Assembly: GCA_018417955.1 (NCBI GenBank)
Contig: JACTVC010000014.1
Location: 62,001 to 126,000, forward strand
Source: Laccaria trichodermophora
Lineage: Eukaryota; Basidiomycota; Agaricomycetes; Agaricales; Hydnangiaceae
Reading direction: 5' to 3'
DNA: 64,000 bases
A program made the position numbers and the translations under genes. Shown one piece after another: positions 11,078-23,093 of the stretch. The notes beneath the pieces were generated by a model. The model saw only the letters and a list, made by a program, of their open reading frames with translations. It searched no databases and was not told where the DNA came from. How positions within the stretch are numbered: position 1 is the first letter of the stretch; the number at the start of each line of letters is the position of its first letter.

Positions 11078-12947
11078 AGAAAATTAGAAGGAAAAAAAGA
11101 AAAATAATGGACTGTTGTTGACAATATTGGGGTATTGTATACATGGTCTGTGCACATTTCCTAAAATAGTAATTAATACAAATATAGCTAGAAAAATTAG
11201 AAAAAAAAAATTACATGATATAAATGGTTGTTGATAATGTTGATGTACTGTTTACTTGGTCTGTGCAAATTTCGAAATATGGTAATGAATGAAAATATAG
11301 CCATAAACTCAGAAGAAAAAGAGAAAAATAATAGACTATTGTTAACAATATTTAGATACCATATACATAGTCTGTGGATATTTCCTAATATGGTAAATGA
11401 TACAAATATAGCTGGAAAAACAGGGAAAAAAAAAATAGAAAAAGAATAGACATACCATCACAGCTGAATGCAGAATGATAGGTCATGCAGATCAACACAT
11501 ACATAGAGCAGACTCTCAAATGTTACTGTGGTACTGCAGTGACATCAATTATTTGACTCATTGTGAGAACTTGGTGAGAACTCAGCCATCATGTTGCTTT
11601 GAAAATTTGACAGTCTGCCCTATGCATGTGTCAGTCTGGTGTGGCTTATCATTCTGCATTCAGCTATAACTGTTATTTACAATGTTGGTGGTCTGTGCAT
11701 ATTTCCAAATAAGGTAATTTGTGCAAATATTGCCAGAAAATTACAATAAAATACAAGAAACATTAAAGAAAATATTGGATGGTAGTCACTATTATTTGTA
11801 ATAGAGAGATCAGAATTCTAGGAGATTCTAGCCATTTCTGCAGAAATAGGTGGGGCACAGTAAAGTACTGGTAGTCAGCATGTCATTATAGTCAACAGAC
11901 ATGAATACATCATATCATATCATATCATATTATACATATTTATAACTTCAGACACTGACAATCCTCAGAGCTCTCTGCAGTTCTCAGAAATATGCCTCTA
12001 TAAAAGTGAAAAAAAAAGCTGGCATAGTCAATCTGACAGTTCCCAAACTCTCTCTAGTCTTTAGGAACATACTTCAGTGAAGAAATATGGCTCACACATC
12101 AGCCAATATTTACTTCTGGTAATTTGCAAGAATAATAGACATCAGTAATAATTCAGTAAGTAAGGCTAGTCTATTATAGGCAGTTATTAATATACACTCA
12201 ACATAAGAGCAGTCAGTAACAACCTTTATTATCTGATAGAGCAGAATTTAGAGGCTATAACTATATAACAAATAGCTGAATACCACCAATAGATAGAGCT
12301 GAATGCAGTATATAATCTGGTTTTTCTATAATAAAAATACAATATAAACTAAAAAGGCAAATTTAGGACCAAAATGATCTTTATGATAAATTTTGTAGAA
12401 AAGTTGAATCCAGAAGATAAAAGTTTGAATGGTCAGAAATTTTTGAAGTTTTTTTTTTTTGAAACTAGGACCCCAGATACTCCATGACACTGGCAGGAAA
12501 TTTTTTGCCTATGTGACATGGCTAAAAGATTTCCGAGCAGTGTGACATGGTCAAAAGATTTTTCAGCAGTGTGACATGGCTAAAAGATTTCCGAGCAGTG
12601 TGACATGGTCAAAACATTTTTCAGCAGTGTGACATGGCTAAAACATTTCTCAGCAGTGTGATATGGTTCAAAAATTTCTTAGCAGTGTGACATGGCCAAA
12701 ACATTTTTCAGCAGTGTCACACAGCTAAAAAATTTCCTACCACTTTCAGATGGCTAGGATATTTTTCAATACAAAATATGAGCCCAAATATTTCTGGTCA
12801 CAATATTGAAGGCCAAACATTTTTGCCCAATGTAATAATATATTTTTCTCCAGAGGCAAAAAAATAACCAGCCAAAGGATCTATTAGCCTGGATAATTTT
12901 TCAAGATTTCCTAGCTAATAGCTTGGTCAAGGTGGGTGACTGAAGTG

Positions 12948-15900
12948 TAAAAATTCTGTCTTTCATACAATTAATCAGGGATGGTGAAGAGGTCCATAAC
13001 ATTGACAGCAATATGAACAAATGCTATGGACATTCACCTATGAGGGAGCAACTTGGGAGATGCTCTTGGAACAGATTGCCAATTCCTTATCCCACATATC
13101 TTCAGAATCATACAATAGAGATGGAATCATACCATAGGGGTGGAATCATACCATACCATGGAAATGGAATCATACCATGGGAATGGGATCATACCATGAG
13201 AATGGAATCATTCCATTGAGATCATACCATGGAGATGGGATCATACCATGGAGATGGAATCATACCATGGGAATGGAATCATTCCATTGGGATCATACCA
13301 TGAAGATGGAATCATACCAAGAACATGGAATCATTCCATTGGGATCATACCATGGAGATGGGATCATACCAAGGACATATGTTAAAACACATAATAACAA
13401 CCACATGAAATTTACATGTAAGCCAAATATGGTAATTAGCTAAGAATAGCCAGAAAATAGCCAGAAAATCAGAAAAAAATGGCAGGGTGGTGCTCACTGT
13501 TGGTGATGACATTGGGGTTGTTTTCAGGGTCCAGGGCATATTTCCGAATATGGTAATATATCCAAAAATAGCCATAAAATAGCGAAAAAATTGGAAAAAA
13601 CATATGAATGGTGTACAGAACATCAGGCACTGCCTTCAGGGTCCATCCCAAAAGAGAAATATCACCTGGTTTGACTAAAAAGTGAAGAAAACCAAGACAA
13701 GAATGATTTGACCTATCAGGGTCCATGTAATGGGTTGTTGGGATGATGGTCACATGACCAATTACCAAAAATGGTCAAAAAACGAAAGTTGTAGCCATAC
13801 ACTGTAGCTTCCCAAATCTGTTTGAATTATGTTCTGAAGTGCTCCCGTTGCAGAGATATGAGGTAAAGGAATTTCAAAAGTGTCGTGTTTTTTTTTGTTT
13901 TTTGTGTTTTTCTCCATGAAAACAAAACCAAATAGCATGATTTTAGTATATTTAGAAAGCTAAAAGAAAGGGCTACAATTATTGTATCATGGGAAAATTG
14001 ACCAAAAAAGGAAGGTGCATGCCCTCAGATATAGACTACCAAGTTTACTGATAGACTACAAAAAGGTCAGACTTAGACCACACAGTTTACTGATACACTA
14101 TAAAAGACTACAAAAGTCCAACTTAGACTACAAAGCTTGCTGATAGACTATAAAAGTCAGACTTAGACCACAAAAGCTAGGGTTAGGGTCAAAAGGTTAT
14201 CTTGGCTACAAAGTTTGTAGTGTCTGCTTTTTGTCATTACAAAAGTTTGTAGTGTGTGCTTTTTCATTAGAAAAGTTTGTATTGTCTGCTTTTTGAGACT
14301 ACAAAAGATTACAGTGTGCGCTTTTTCATTAGAAAAGTTTGTATTGTCTGCTTTTTGTCATTAGAAAAGTTTGTAGTGTGCGCTTTTTCATTAGAAAAGT
14401 TTGTATTGTCTACTATTTGAGACTACAAAAGATTGCAGTGTGTGCTTTTTCATTAGAAAAGTCTGTATTGTCTGCTTTTTGTCATTACAAAAGTTTGTAG
14501 TGTGCGCTTTTTCATTAGAAAAGTTTGCAGTGTCTACTTTTCAAGTAAAAAACTTTGTTTGCTGACATGTAGTGCATGGTGTCCTTGGCCCTGTCTATGT
14601 TATGGGGATGAGGTTGAAGGATTGCCATCCTTTTGCCAGTGTTGCTGCATTGGTTTTTGACATCATGCACAAGTTGTCTTTTGCATTAGGAAAGGCCATT
14701 CTAAGCCTTTCATATTGATACCTACTGTCCTATCATAAAACCTAATTATCAGTTCATGTGGGGATATGGCTGAAGGATTGACATGACATCACCAGGTTTT
14801 AACATCATGACCATGTTACCTTTCACCCTGTCTGCTTTCACATTGATAGCTACTGCCCTGTCTGAAACATAGTCAACTTTGATACATTCATGTGGGGATA
14901 TCACTGAAGGATTAACATAACATCACCAGTTTTTGACATCATGACCAAGTTGGCTATCAATGATTGGCTGATTCATCCTTGGAGGTGTCTTTAAGTCAGG
15001 TCATGTTGCAAGTTGACCATGTGTTGAGTAGATATCAACATGAATAGCCTCCTCTAGCTTGAAAAGACAACTTGGGCATGATGTGAGAAACTGATGATGT
15101 AGCAATAGCAATATGTAAAGTCATGTCAATCCTTCAGCCATATCCACATGAGTAGGTATCCATATGAAAGGCTTAGAATGGCCTTTCCTAATGCAAAAGA
15201 CAACTTGTGCATGATGTCAAAAACCAATGCAGCAACACTGGCAAAAGGATGGCAATCCTTCAACCTCATCCCCATAACATAGACAGGGCCAAGGACACCA
15301 TGCACTACATGTCAGCAAACAAAGTTTTTTACTTGAAAAGTAGACACTGCAAACTTTTCTAATGAAAAAGCGCACACTACAAACTTTTGTAATGACAAAA
15401 AGCAGACAATACAGACTTTTCTAATGAAAAAGCACACACTGCAATCTTTTGTAGTCTCAAATAGTAGACAATACAAACTTTTCTAATGAAAAAGCGCACA
15501 CTACAAACTTTTCTAATGACAAAAAGCAGACAATACAAACTTTTCTAATGAAAAAGCGCACACTGTAATCTTTTGTAGTCTCAAAAAGCAGACAATACAA
15601 ACTTTTCTAATGAAAAAGCACACACTACAAACTTTTGTAATGACAAAAAGCAGACACTACAAACTTTGTAGCCAAGATAACCTTTTGACCCTAACCCTAG
15701 CTTTTGTGGTCTAAGTCTGACTTTTATAGTCTATCAGCAAGCTTTGTAGTCTAAGTTGGACTTTTGTAGTCTTTTATAGTGTATCAGTAAACTGTGTGGT
15801 CTAAGTCTGACCTTTTTGTAGTCTATCAGTAAACTTGGTAGTCTATATCTGAGGGCATGCACCTTCCTTTTTTGGTCAATTTTCCCATGATACAATAATT

Positions 15901-16928
15901 GTAGCCCTTTCTTTTAGCTTTCTAAATATACTAAAATCATGCTATTTGGTTTTGTTTTCATGGAGAAAAACACAAAAAACAAAAAAAACACGACACTTTT
16001 GAAATTCCTTTACCTCATATCTCTGCAACGGGAGCACTTCAGAACATAATTCAAACAGATTTGGGAAGCTACAGTGTATGGCTACAACTTTCGTTTTTTG
16101 ACCATTTTTGGTAATTGGTCATGTGACCATCATCCCAACAACCCATTACATGGACCCTGATAGGTCAAATCATTCTTGTCTTGGTTTTCTTCACTTTTTA
16201 GTCAAACCAGGTGATATTTCTCTTTTGGGATGGACCCTGAAGGCAGTGCCTGATGTTCTGTACACCATTCATATGTTTTTTCCAATTTTTTCGCTATTTT
16301 ATGGCTATTTTTGGATATATTACCATATTCGGAAATATGCCCTGGACCCTGAAAACAACCCCAATGTCATCACCAACAGTGAGCACCACCCTGCCATTTT
16401 TTTCTGATTTTCTGGCTATTTTCTGGCTATTCTTAGCTAATTACCATATTTGGCTTACATGTAAATTTCATGTGGTTGTTATTATGTGTTTTAACATATG
16501 TCCTTGGTATGATCCCATCTCCATGGTATGATCCCAATGGAATGATTCCATGTTCTTGGTATGATTCCATCTTCATGGTATGATCCCAATGGAATGATTC
16601 CATTCCCATGGTATGATTCCATCTCCATGGTATGATCCCATCTCCATGGTATGATCTCAATGGAATGATTCCATTCTCATGGTATGATCCCATTCCCATG
16701 GTATGATTCCATTTCCATGGTATGGTATGATTCCACCCCTATGGTATGATTCCATCTCTATTGTATGATTCTGAAGATATGTGGGATAAGGAATTGGCAA
16801 TCTGTTCCAAGAGCATCTCCCAAGTTGCTCCCTCATAGGTGAATGTCCATAGCATTTGTTCATATTGCTGTCAATGTTATGGACCTCTTCACCATCCCTG
16901 ATTAATTGTATGAAAGACAGAATTTTTA
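12948..16928. mobile_element. Large inverted repeat B, abutting A
   Basis: The ends are TAAAAATTCTGTC at 12948 and its reverse complement ending at 16928. The arms are about 12948-14731 and 15152-16928 (about 1.78 kb) with a spacer of about 420 bp. Four overlapping ORF translations on the left arm (13013-13219, 13177-13443, 13345-13623, 13469-13768) reappear unchanged in mirror position on the right arm, so the arms are essentially identical. Each arm holds an array of about 18 bp (GGAATCATACCATGG family, about 13110-13380 and 16500-16765) and a 62-bp array. The spacer carries related, more diverged copies of the inner arm. No transposase and no clear target-site duplication are seen. Confidence 0.75.
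14222..14530. repeat. 62-bp minisatellite in palindrome B
   Basis: The phrase TTTTCATTAGAAAAGTTTGT recurs at 14261, 14323, 14385, 14447 and 14509, an exact 62-base period. The mirror copy lies at about 15350-15660. Confidence 0.9.
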
Positions 16929-17833
16929 GTTAAATTAGAATAGCTATATTTAATAATGATACCTTGAAGCTTGTAATTAGAAGTCTTAGCCTGCTTGTGT
17001 TCAAATGTTCAAATCCAAATTCCCCACAATCCTAGCTCTGCTAAGTGGCAGATATGAGAAGATTCCAAATCCAAGTTTTTTGATGATCCCATTCCTATGG
17101 AATGACCCCATACTTTTTCATAAATGGCAAATTTTTTTTTTTTGAACATATTCTATCTGAAGAAGGCATCCTTGCCTTGGGTAGTAATTTGGCTAAAGTT
17201 CATGCCTTTGCAATAGATAAAGTCTTGCAAAATTCTTGTTTTCCTTTAGAGCCCATGCCATTGTGATGGATACAACATTGATTTATTTGTCATGAATATA
17301 AATGGCCTGGCAAGATATACACTTTTAAGTGGCTTGTGATACATAGATTATCCACAGTGAAAATGGCCAAACCCTGGGATAAAGCCCAATCAAGCTAATT
17401 TTCAAGTGAATTTTCAAAGGATCAAGTTCATCCTATAGCCTCCACTGGTAGCTTAAAATGTCAGAAGAAATCTGAAGAACCAATCCACAAAAAATGGAGC
17501 CCAATGTATCAGTATTGCAGCCTGGAGAAATAATTTTCATATTTTGTAGAAAGGACCCCAGACACCCTGTGACAGCTATGGAATGATGGTATGGTATGGT
17601 ATGGTATGGTATGGAATGGTATGGAATGATATGGTATGGAATGGTATGGTATGGAATGGTATGGAATGGTATGGTATGGTATGGTATGAGGTGGAATGGT
17701 ATGTGGTATCCATACCATGGTATGATGGAATTGGTATGAGGGTCATACCACTCTGGAATGGGGTACCACTAAGGTTCCCTAATTCAAAGAATTGGATAAC
17801 CTCATAGGTACCCAAAAATGGGTGACTGAAGTG
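16929..17833. other. AT-rich tail with a pentamer array, ending in the A-type terminus
   Basis: No gene is seen. About 17583-17715 is a simple array of GGTAT/GGAAT pentamers, which resembles the ATACCATGG-type repeats of palindrome B. At 17820-17833 the sequence GGGTGACTGAAGTG is a further copy of the outer end of palindrome A (also at 12934-12947, and inverted at 7192-7205). Ordinary non-repetitive sequence follows. The tail may belong to the same composite element. Confidence 0.5.
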
Positions 17834-19502
17834 GGAAAAGGCCTTGCCAACAAAAACTGAACATTCAAGCTAGGCAAAAAGGTAAGAAGAGTAATTGAAC
17901 AAGACAGTGAGGAATACGTACAAGTTGCTTCGAACAAATTTGTTGTGTTCTTGATGCCAACCGCCCATGAAAAAAGCCCTTTAGAAATGTCGTTGTGGCA
18001 GTAGGTGAAAGAACATTGTCACTTTGAGAAAAAGAGCCCAACAAACTTGACCCACCCTAAAACAAATGACAGATTGAGAAGTTGACGAGCTCATAGAAAC
18101 CCTTGGAACTTAATTGCTGGTGGGTGATTGAGACGACATAGGACTGATGGGACACAAAGTCTGTTCAAAAGAGTCCCTCCAAAATTGCCATTTGACTTGG
18201 GTGTGAATTTCGAACAGTGAAGGGAGTGGAAAATAGGAGAAATGAGTGTCGGAGAGGCCATCTCAGATGGATTCCACACAACTGATCAGCCACTTTGATG
18301 AATTGCCGGAACCTGTAGTTATGGCTGACTCTGAGGCACCAGCATGCTTAGATTGGCCGAACGTGTGAAGTGCTAGTGAGGGCGCACCATGATAAATTGA
18401 AAGCTGTTGATAAGAGTTTCTATCATCTTGTGGGGTGACAGGCAAAGGTAAGGAGGGTGCCTCAAGTCGAGAATGGGACAGCAGGTAACAAGGGTTTGAA
18501 CTTGAAATGGCCAGGTAAGGAGGATCCAAGCCCCACCTAGTTGTGGGGGAGCCATTGTCAGAATGCACGTTTGTTGAGTAAAGTCGTCAATTTGTGAGTA
18601 AGGGCATCAATTTGAAGAGTTGATCGCACTGATGGAATATTCAGGAAAATTGGGGCGTAGGCTTGTAGTTCTGTCAGAGGCAAAGATGGCGGAAGCAAAA
18701 GAGACTGCAGAATAGATGAATTTCTCAGAGATTCAAAATGAACTTCTGAGAGGGTTGGTGCATCATCAGAATAGATTGGAACATGGTTAGCGGGTTGAAT
18801 TTGCAGACGCACGAGCAGTTAAAATGTGAGAGGAGTTGAGTAAAGGCGTCAGTTTGAAGGATTCACACTAACGGAATTCAGAGAAATCAGGGCATAGGCT
18901 GGTCATCTTGTGAGAGGGGGAGATGGTTGAAGCTAAAGAGACTACGGAATAGACGTATTGTTCAGAGATTCGAGATGTAATTTTGAGAGGTTTGGCGAAT
19001 CATTAGAATAAGTAGATTGGAACATGGCCAGCGGGTTGGAAAGAATTTAGGTGGATGCGAATGCACATGAGAAGCTCACACATGAGAGCTTTTCGATGGT
19101 ATGTTGCTTGATAAGATATGCCAGGCGGGGGTGAAGAGGGTGAGTGAAGTCAAGAACAGGTTCAAAAACTGGAAAGCCGGTGGCTGTGCAAGATCCAGCA
19201 ACTCACTGTAAATGAAGGGCATGTATGACATCATATGCTGAGGACACTCGTTCCACAACAACTTGTTATTGAACAATAAAACCAATTTATTCACATAGTT
19301 TCTATATCTAATAGTGTTATTTTGAAAAATCTAAGCAAGAGAACGTTATAAACATCTCTTAATAACTCAAATACTCTTTTACTGTGTGACTCTGTGTGAC
19401 GTTGGTGTGACGAGCTCATCATGCGCCATGGATATTCGATTCACGACATCGTAAATGACGACACCCCTCAAGAGTTCCAAAATATCAAAACTCTAATGAT
19501 GC
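17834..19502. other. Unrecognised region with a diverged ~240-bp tandem duplication
   Basis: No known domain is seen. Minus-strand ORFs (18091-18279, 18263-18568, 18558-18812, 19076-19294) are Ser/Pro/Leu-rich and could be exons of a decayed gene. Sequence at about 18595-18812 is repeated with clear divergence at about 18838-19053; both share GAGACT, CAGAGATTC and GATTGGAACATGG. This is an old local tandem duplication. Confidence 0.4.
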
Positions 19503-19510
19503 ATACATTT

Positions 19511-21352
19511 GAGGTCTTATCAGTGCCCCCCTAATTCCTGCAGGATTCCGGTCATTCCTGCGGATTCTGGTGGATTCCGGAGGAGTGAAATTTAGCAGAG
19601 AGGCCTGCTATTTTCTCCATTCCGGTGCTTTACCATTCCGGCGGAATTTCGGCATTCCGGAATTGTGACCGGAATGGTCCCCGGATTGGCAAAAATGGAA
19701 TGCAACCGGAATCCGGTTTGTTTGGCACAACCCATTGCCAAACAATTGTTTGTTTGGCAACGGCTTTCACACTCATCCAAACACAACCCTCTCTCCTCCC
19801 ACCACCACCGTCGTCGCTCCACGTAACCGCCCCCCTCACGTTGAGTGCCTGCCATGGGCTAAGCGACGTGAGGGGGCTCACATCGACCACCATGCCGCTC
19901 ACCCGAGATCCAGCAACGTCGCCAACACGACAACGCTGTGCCACGTCACCACGGCACACAAACCAGGTAAGCACCCACAACCCCCTCTCCTCCCTCGTTT
20001 CTCAACACGAAAACGAGGTGCCATGTCGCTGACTGCGACGTGGCACCAAAACGACGGCAACAGGTCTCACACCCCACGACGGCACCACCCCAGCACTCCG
20101 GAAACAACGTCCAGTGCCCACACGAAACACAATGGCACCACCTCACCCACGAAAACACCTCACCCAGCACCCACGATGGCCGCCCAGCGCCCACGACAGT
20201 GCACAACGGCACACCGCGTCCACGAAAACTCCCCACCACCCATGAAAACACCCCAGCGTAAACGAAAACAACACGCCGCCCACAAAACGAAGCCCCAGCG
20301 CCCACGTACACCACCAACGGACGTGAAACAACACCCCGCGGACACGAAACAGCGCCCAGCGCCCACGTACACCGCCAGCGCCCACGAAACAACGCCCAGC
20401 GTCCATGCCAACACCTAACGCCCACAATGCAATGCCCAGCGGACACGACGCCAACGAGGACAACGACACGCGAGGACAACGACACGCGAAAACGACGACA
20501 CGACGCAAGGACGCGTCGACAATGCGTGCCAACGAGACCACTCCCTCCCCCTCCCCTGCTGCTCACCACTCCTTCCCTCTCCCTACTGCTCACCCACTAC
20601 CCACCATCCCCTTCCCCCTCCCTTACTCCCCCTCCTTTCCTGCTCACCACTCCCTCCCTCCCTCTCCCTACCCCCTTCATTCCCTACCCCCTCCCTTCAT
20701 TCCCTACCCCCTGTCTTCATTCCCTCATTCCCTACCTCCCCTCTCCCTCACTGCCCCTCCCTTCAGTTCTTCCCCCCCTCTAGTTCTTCATTCCCCCCAC
20801 TCCCCAGCACCTCTACCCCTCCACTCCTTCCCCCTCACTCCCTCCACTCCCTCCACTTTTCCCCTCTCCCTCCACTCCTCCCCCTCCCTCTATCTAGATT
20901 CAATGTAGATAAATTCCATCATGTATTTTTAATAAATGAGTTTAAATGAATCTTCCCTCTTTAAGTATAAATGTCCTAAGGAATCCTAAGATTAAGTTGT
21001 CAGCAGAAGGCCTGAGTTAGATTCAGTCACATAATATCTCCTTACTTTGTCCAAGGTCTGATCAGAACTAATACTGAAAACTGATCAGCTTAAAAAGTAC
21101 TGAGAGAAGTATGCAGAAGTGTGTATTGGTGTAAATGTATGTTGTATCTGTGATTTTACTTCTATTCCAGTCCCATTCCTGCGGATTCCGGTCCCATTCC
21201 TGCGGATTCCTGTGGATTCCTGTGGATTCCTGTGGATTCCTGTGGATTCCTGTGGATTCCGGCGGATTCCGGTCCCATTCCTCTGGAATCCACCGGAATC
21301 CGCAGGAATGACCGGAATCCTGCAGGAATGGGAGGGGCACTGTAAAGTACTG
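19511..21352. mobile_element. Non-autonomous TIR element 1 with 8-bp TSD
   Basis: A perfect 8-bp direct repeat ATACATTT flanks the element (19503-19510 and 21353-21360). Inside it, imperfect terminal inverted repeats of about 70 bp face each other. The left contains CAGTGCCCCCCTAATTCC at 19521, and the right, read in reverse complement, contains CAGTGCCCCTCCCATTCC; both continue as a series of GGATTCC/ATTCCTG phrases. The interior has no transposase. It holds an irregular C-rich minisatellite with CACGAAAACACC phrases (about 20040-20420) and a strand-asymmetric CCCTCCCT tract (about 20545-20890). Near the right end GGATTCCTGT repeats about five times. An 8-bp TSD fits hAT or KDZ/Zisupton mobilisation. 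Element 2 (33031-34580) has the same architecture in reverse orientation. Confidence 0.85.
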
Positions 21353-21495
21353 ATACATTTGGCAGACAATTGAAGTAGTACGCGTACTTCTGCTGAGTAT
21401 TCTGTTTGTCTACCCTTCATTTGAATTCACCTCTTCACTATGTAATGATATCCAAAAATCTAAGTAATTGAGCCATTAAACCTCCCCTCCACAAC

Positions 21496-22640
21496 TCAAA
21501 GTCGCTCCTTGAGATCTGCCGCTTCTCTCTCCCACTGCTCAAGTTTAAGGTTCTTCTCGTTGAGCTCATCCTCCTTCTGCTTTAGTGATTGCTCTTTTTC
21601 TTGTACCTTCACACGAAGTTCAGCATGCCGGGAGTATGCTTCTGCATGGCGAGAGGTCATAAGACTGTCAAATATCATGTCAAAATCATTCGTAATCCTC
21701 TCAATATCTTCACGTGCATCCTTGCGGAGTTTGGGCGAGGAGTAGTGGATAAAATCTTTGTGTGCAGTGGGGTAGTGCGCAGTAAAAAATATCCAAGCGC
21801 CACTTGCATATGAAAGTCGTTCACACTGAAAACAAGAGATTAATAAGATTTTACGATCCATGAAGCATGTGATCTTACTCGATTGATGATGTCTTTCACT
21901 TGTTCATTGAATCGTTTACTTAGTGCTTGCCCCTCCAGCAGGTCCGGAAGTTCATGAGTGCGATGGATTACTGTACAATATTTAGGGACGAGTTTGAGAC
22001 AACATGGAAAGAACATGCACAAAACGGTCCAAACCCCTGACCCGCTCCTTCAACCGCTTGAGAATTCGCTTTTGTGGGGATGCAGGGTGGAGATGAAAGC
22101 GCCTCAGTTGCTATTTGAGGAGATCCAGCAGTCAGGCCCATTGAAGCACTAGGAAGAGCTTGACTACAACGAGGCATTCCCAGGGACTGTTGCCTCAGGT
22201 GGGCGCTAATCAAGAATGGATTCTCAGAGATGGCCTTGCGGCATCGATTTCAAAAGGGTAAACAGCATATTAGATAGATTAAAACTGACTGATGGTGGTG
22301 TCAAATGGGAGACAGGTTCTGGCTGAGGTGGAGTGGGAGGTGCCACGTCCGGAAGACCAAGGTCGTCATGCTCAGCACCATTGGACTATAAAGAGAACAT
22401 CAGTGAAATCTTCCACAAAGTTTTCATGGACTTATGCTCAACTCCAAAGATTTGAGATATGTTTGCCCTGCAACGGTGTGCTCACATTGGGATCGAAGCG
22501 GCCGGTCTGAACATTTTCGACAATGCTGAGGTTCTCTAACTTTGGTCAGACGCTTCTTCAGTGGGGTTTGCCGTGAAGACTGCTTCCTAGTGGGAGAGGA
22601 ATGGTTTTTCTTTTTGGGGTTTTGAACCATCTTTGAAGGC
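21496..22640 (-). CDS. Unknown coiled-coil protein gene, possibly decayed
   Basis: The minus strand shows a plausible intron-containing gene. A start near 22627 gives a very basic N-terminus (MVQNPKKKNHSS, then HCRKCSDRPLRSQCEHT with four Cys/His). Middle exons follow, then an exon reading VIHRTHELPDLLEGQALSKR and ending at a donor near 21891. The last exon (about 21837 to 21496) is CERLSYASGAWIFFTAHYP followed by a long charged coiled coil (HAELRVKVQEKEQSLKQKED) and a stop. I could not join the 5' exons in one frame, so there may be lesions or mis-assigned splice sites. No family was recognised. Similar Cys-containing, coiled-coil genes are common in fungal transposon neighbourhoods, but that is inference. 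Confidence 0.35.
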
Positions 22641-22768
22641 AGACTGTCGGGAAAAAGTAGAAAGACGCGAACATCGAATACGAAGCCGATATGTATAATG
22701 GCAACCAACAAATAAATTTGAGTCAGCTGATTGTAGCACGTGGTAGCTACTAGCGCCGATAATATCAA

Positions 22769-23093
22769 TTAATGTTCACACGTCCGTCTGGACTCTCCTG
22801 TGATTCCCTCAATGTCAAATGTCCCAGGGAGGAAAAGGATATGAATCTCGTCACCCCCAAATGCTCGAAAAACAATTCGTTTAGCAGAACCCAAAGTGCC
22901 CCATGGGGACCAATCCACATCCCAGCGACGCCAATTTGGACTCAGAAGCCCACAACGCCAACCCAGAACAAGTTCAGGACGATCGTTGAACAATAAGCGC
23001 TCAGTAGAGAGTTTGAGAGGACCAGGCAAGCAGCAGACATATGTTTCACCACAAGCTGAAGGAGATTGAGAACAGATTGAGTGGGATGAAGGA
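22769..23093. other. Spacer between divergent genes
   Basis: No convincing gene. An 86-codon minus-strand ORF (22769-23029) has no recognisable motif. This stretch lies between the minus-strand coiled-coil gene and the plus-strand SWIM/KDZ gene and could hold their promoters. No clear TATA element stands out. Confidence 0.3.

Larger units (their letters stand above)
7192..12947. mobile_element. Large inverted repeat A (fold-back-like element, unclassified)
   Basis: The outer ends are exact mirror images: CACTTCAGTCACCCACC at 7192 and its reverse complement ending at 12947. The arms run about 7192-9054 and 11078-12947 (about 1.86 kb each) around a spacer of about 2 kb. Arm identity is high but not perfect. 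A 64-codon translation at 8469-8663 (minus) is repeated without change at 11475-11669 (plus), while small indels occur near 8875/11255. I find no convincing target-site duplication and no transposase. Each arm holds a 29-bp array, and the spacer side holds many copies of a phrase containing CATATTTGGAAATATGCACA. It could be a non-autonomous fold-back transposon, an inverted duplication, or an assembly artefact. Confidence 0.7.

Noticed and set aside
7192..12947. A target-site duplication for palindrome A (and for 7192-17833)
   Set aside because: The flanks (ATATCAT on the left; TAAAAATT or GGAAAAGG on the right) share no convincing 2-10 base repeat.
13013..16863. Mirror-image ORF pairs in palindrome B as duplicated genes
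   Set aside because: They are short, overlap in several frames, encode minisatellite sequence and exist only because the arms are identical.
19735..20908. Pro/Thr/Arg-rich ORFs in element 1
   Set aside because: They follow C-rich minisatellite and CCCTCCC tracts, overlap in several frames and lack any domain.
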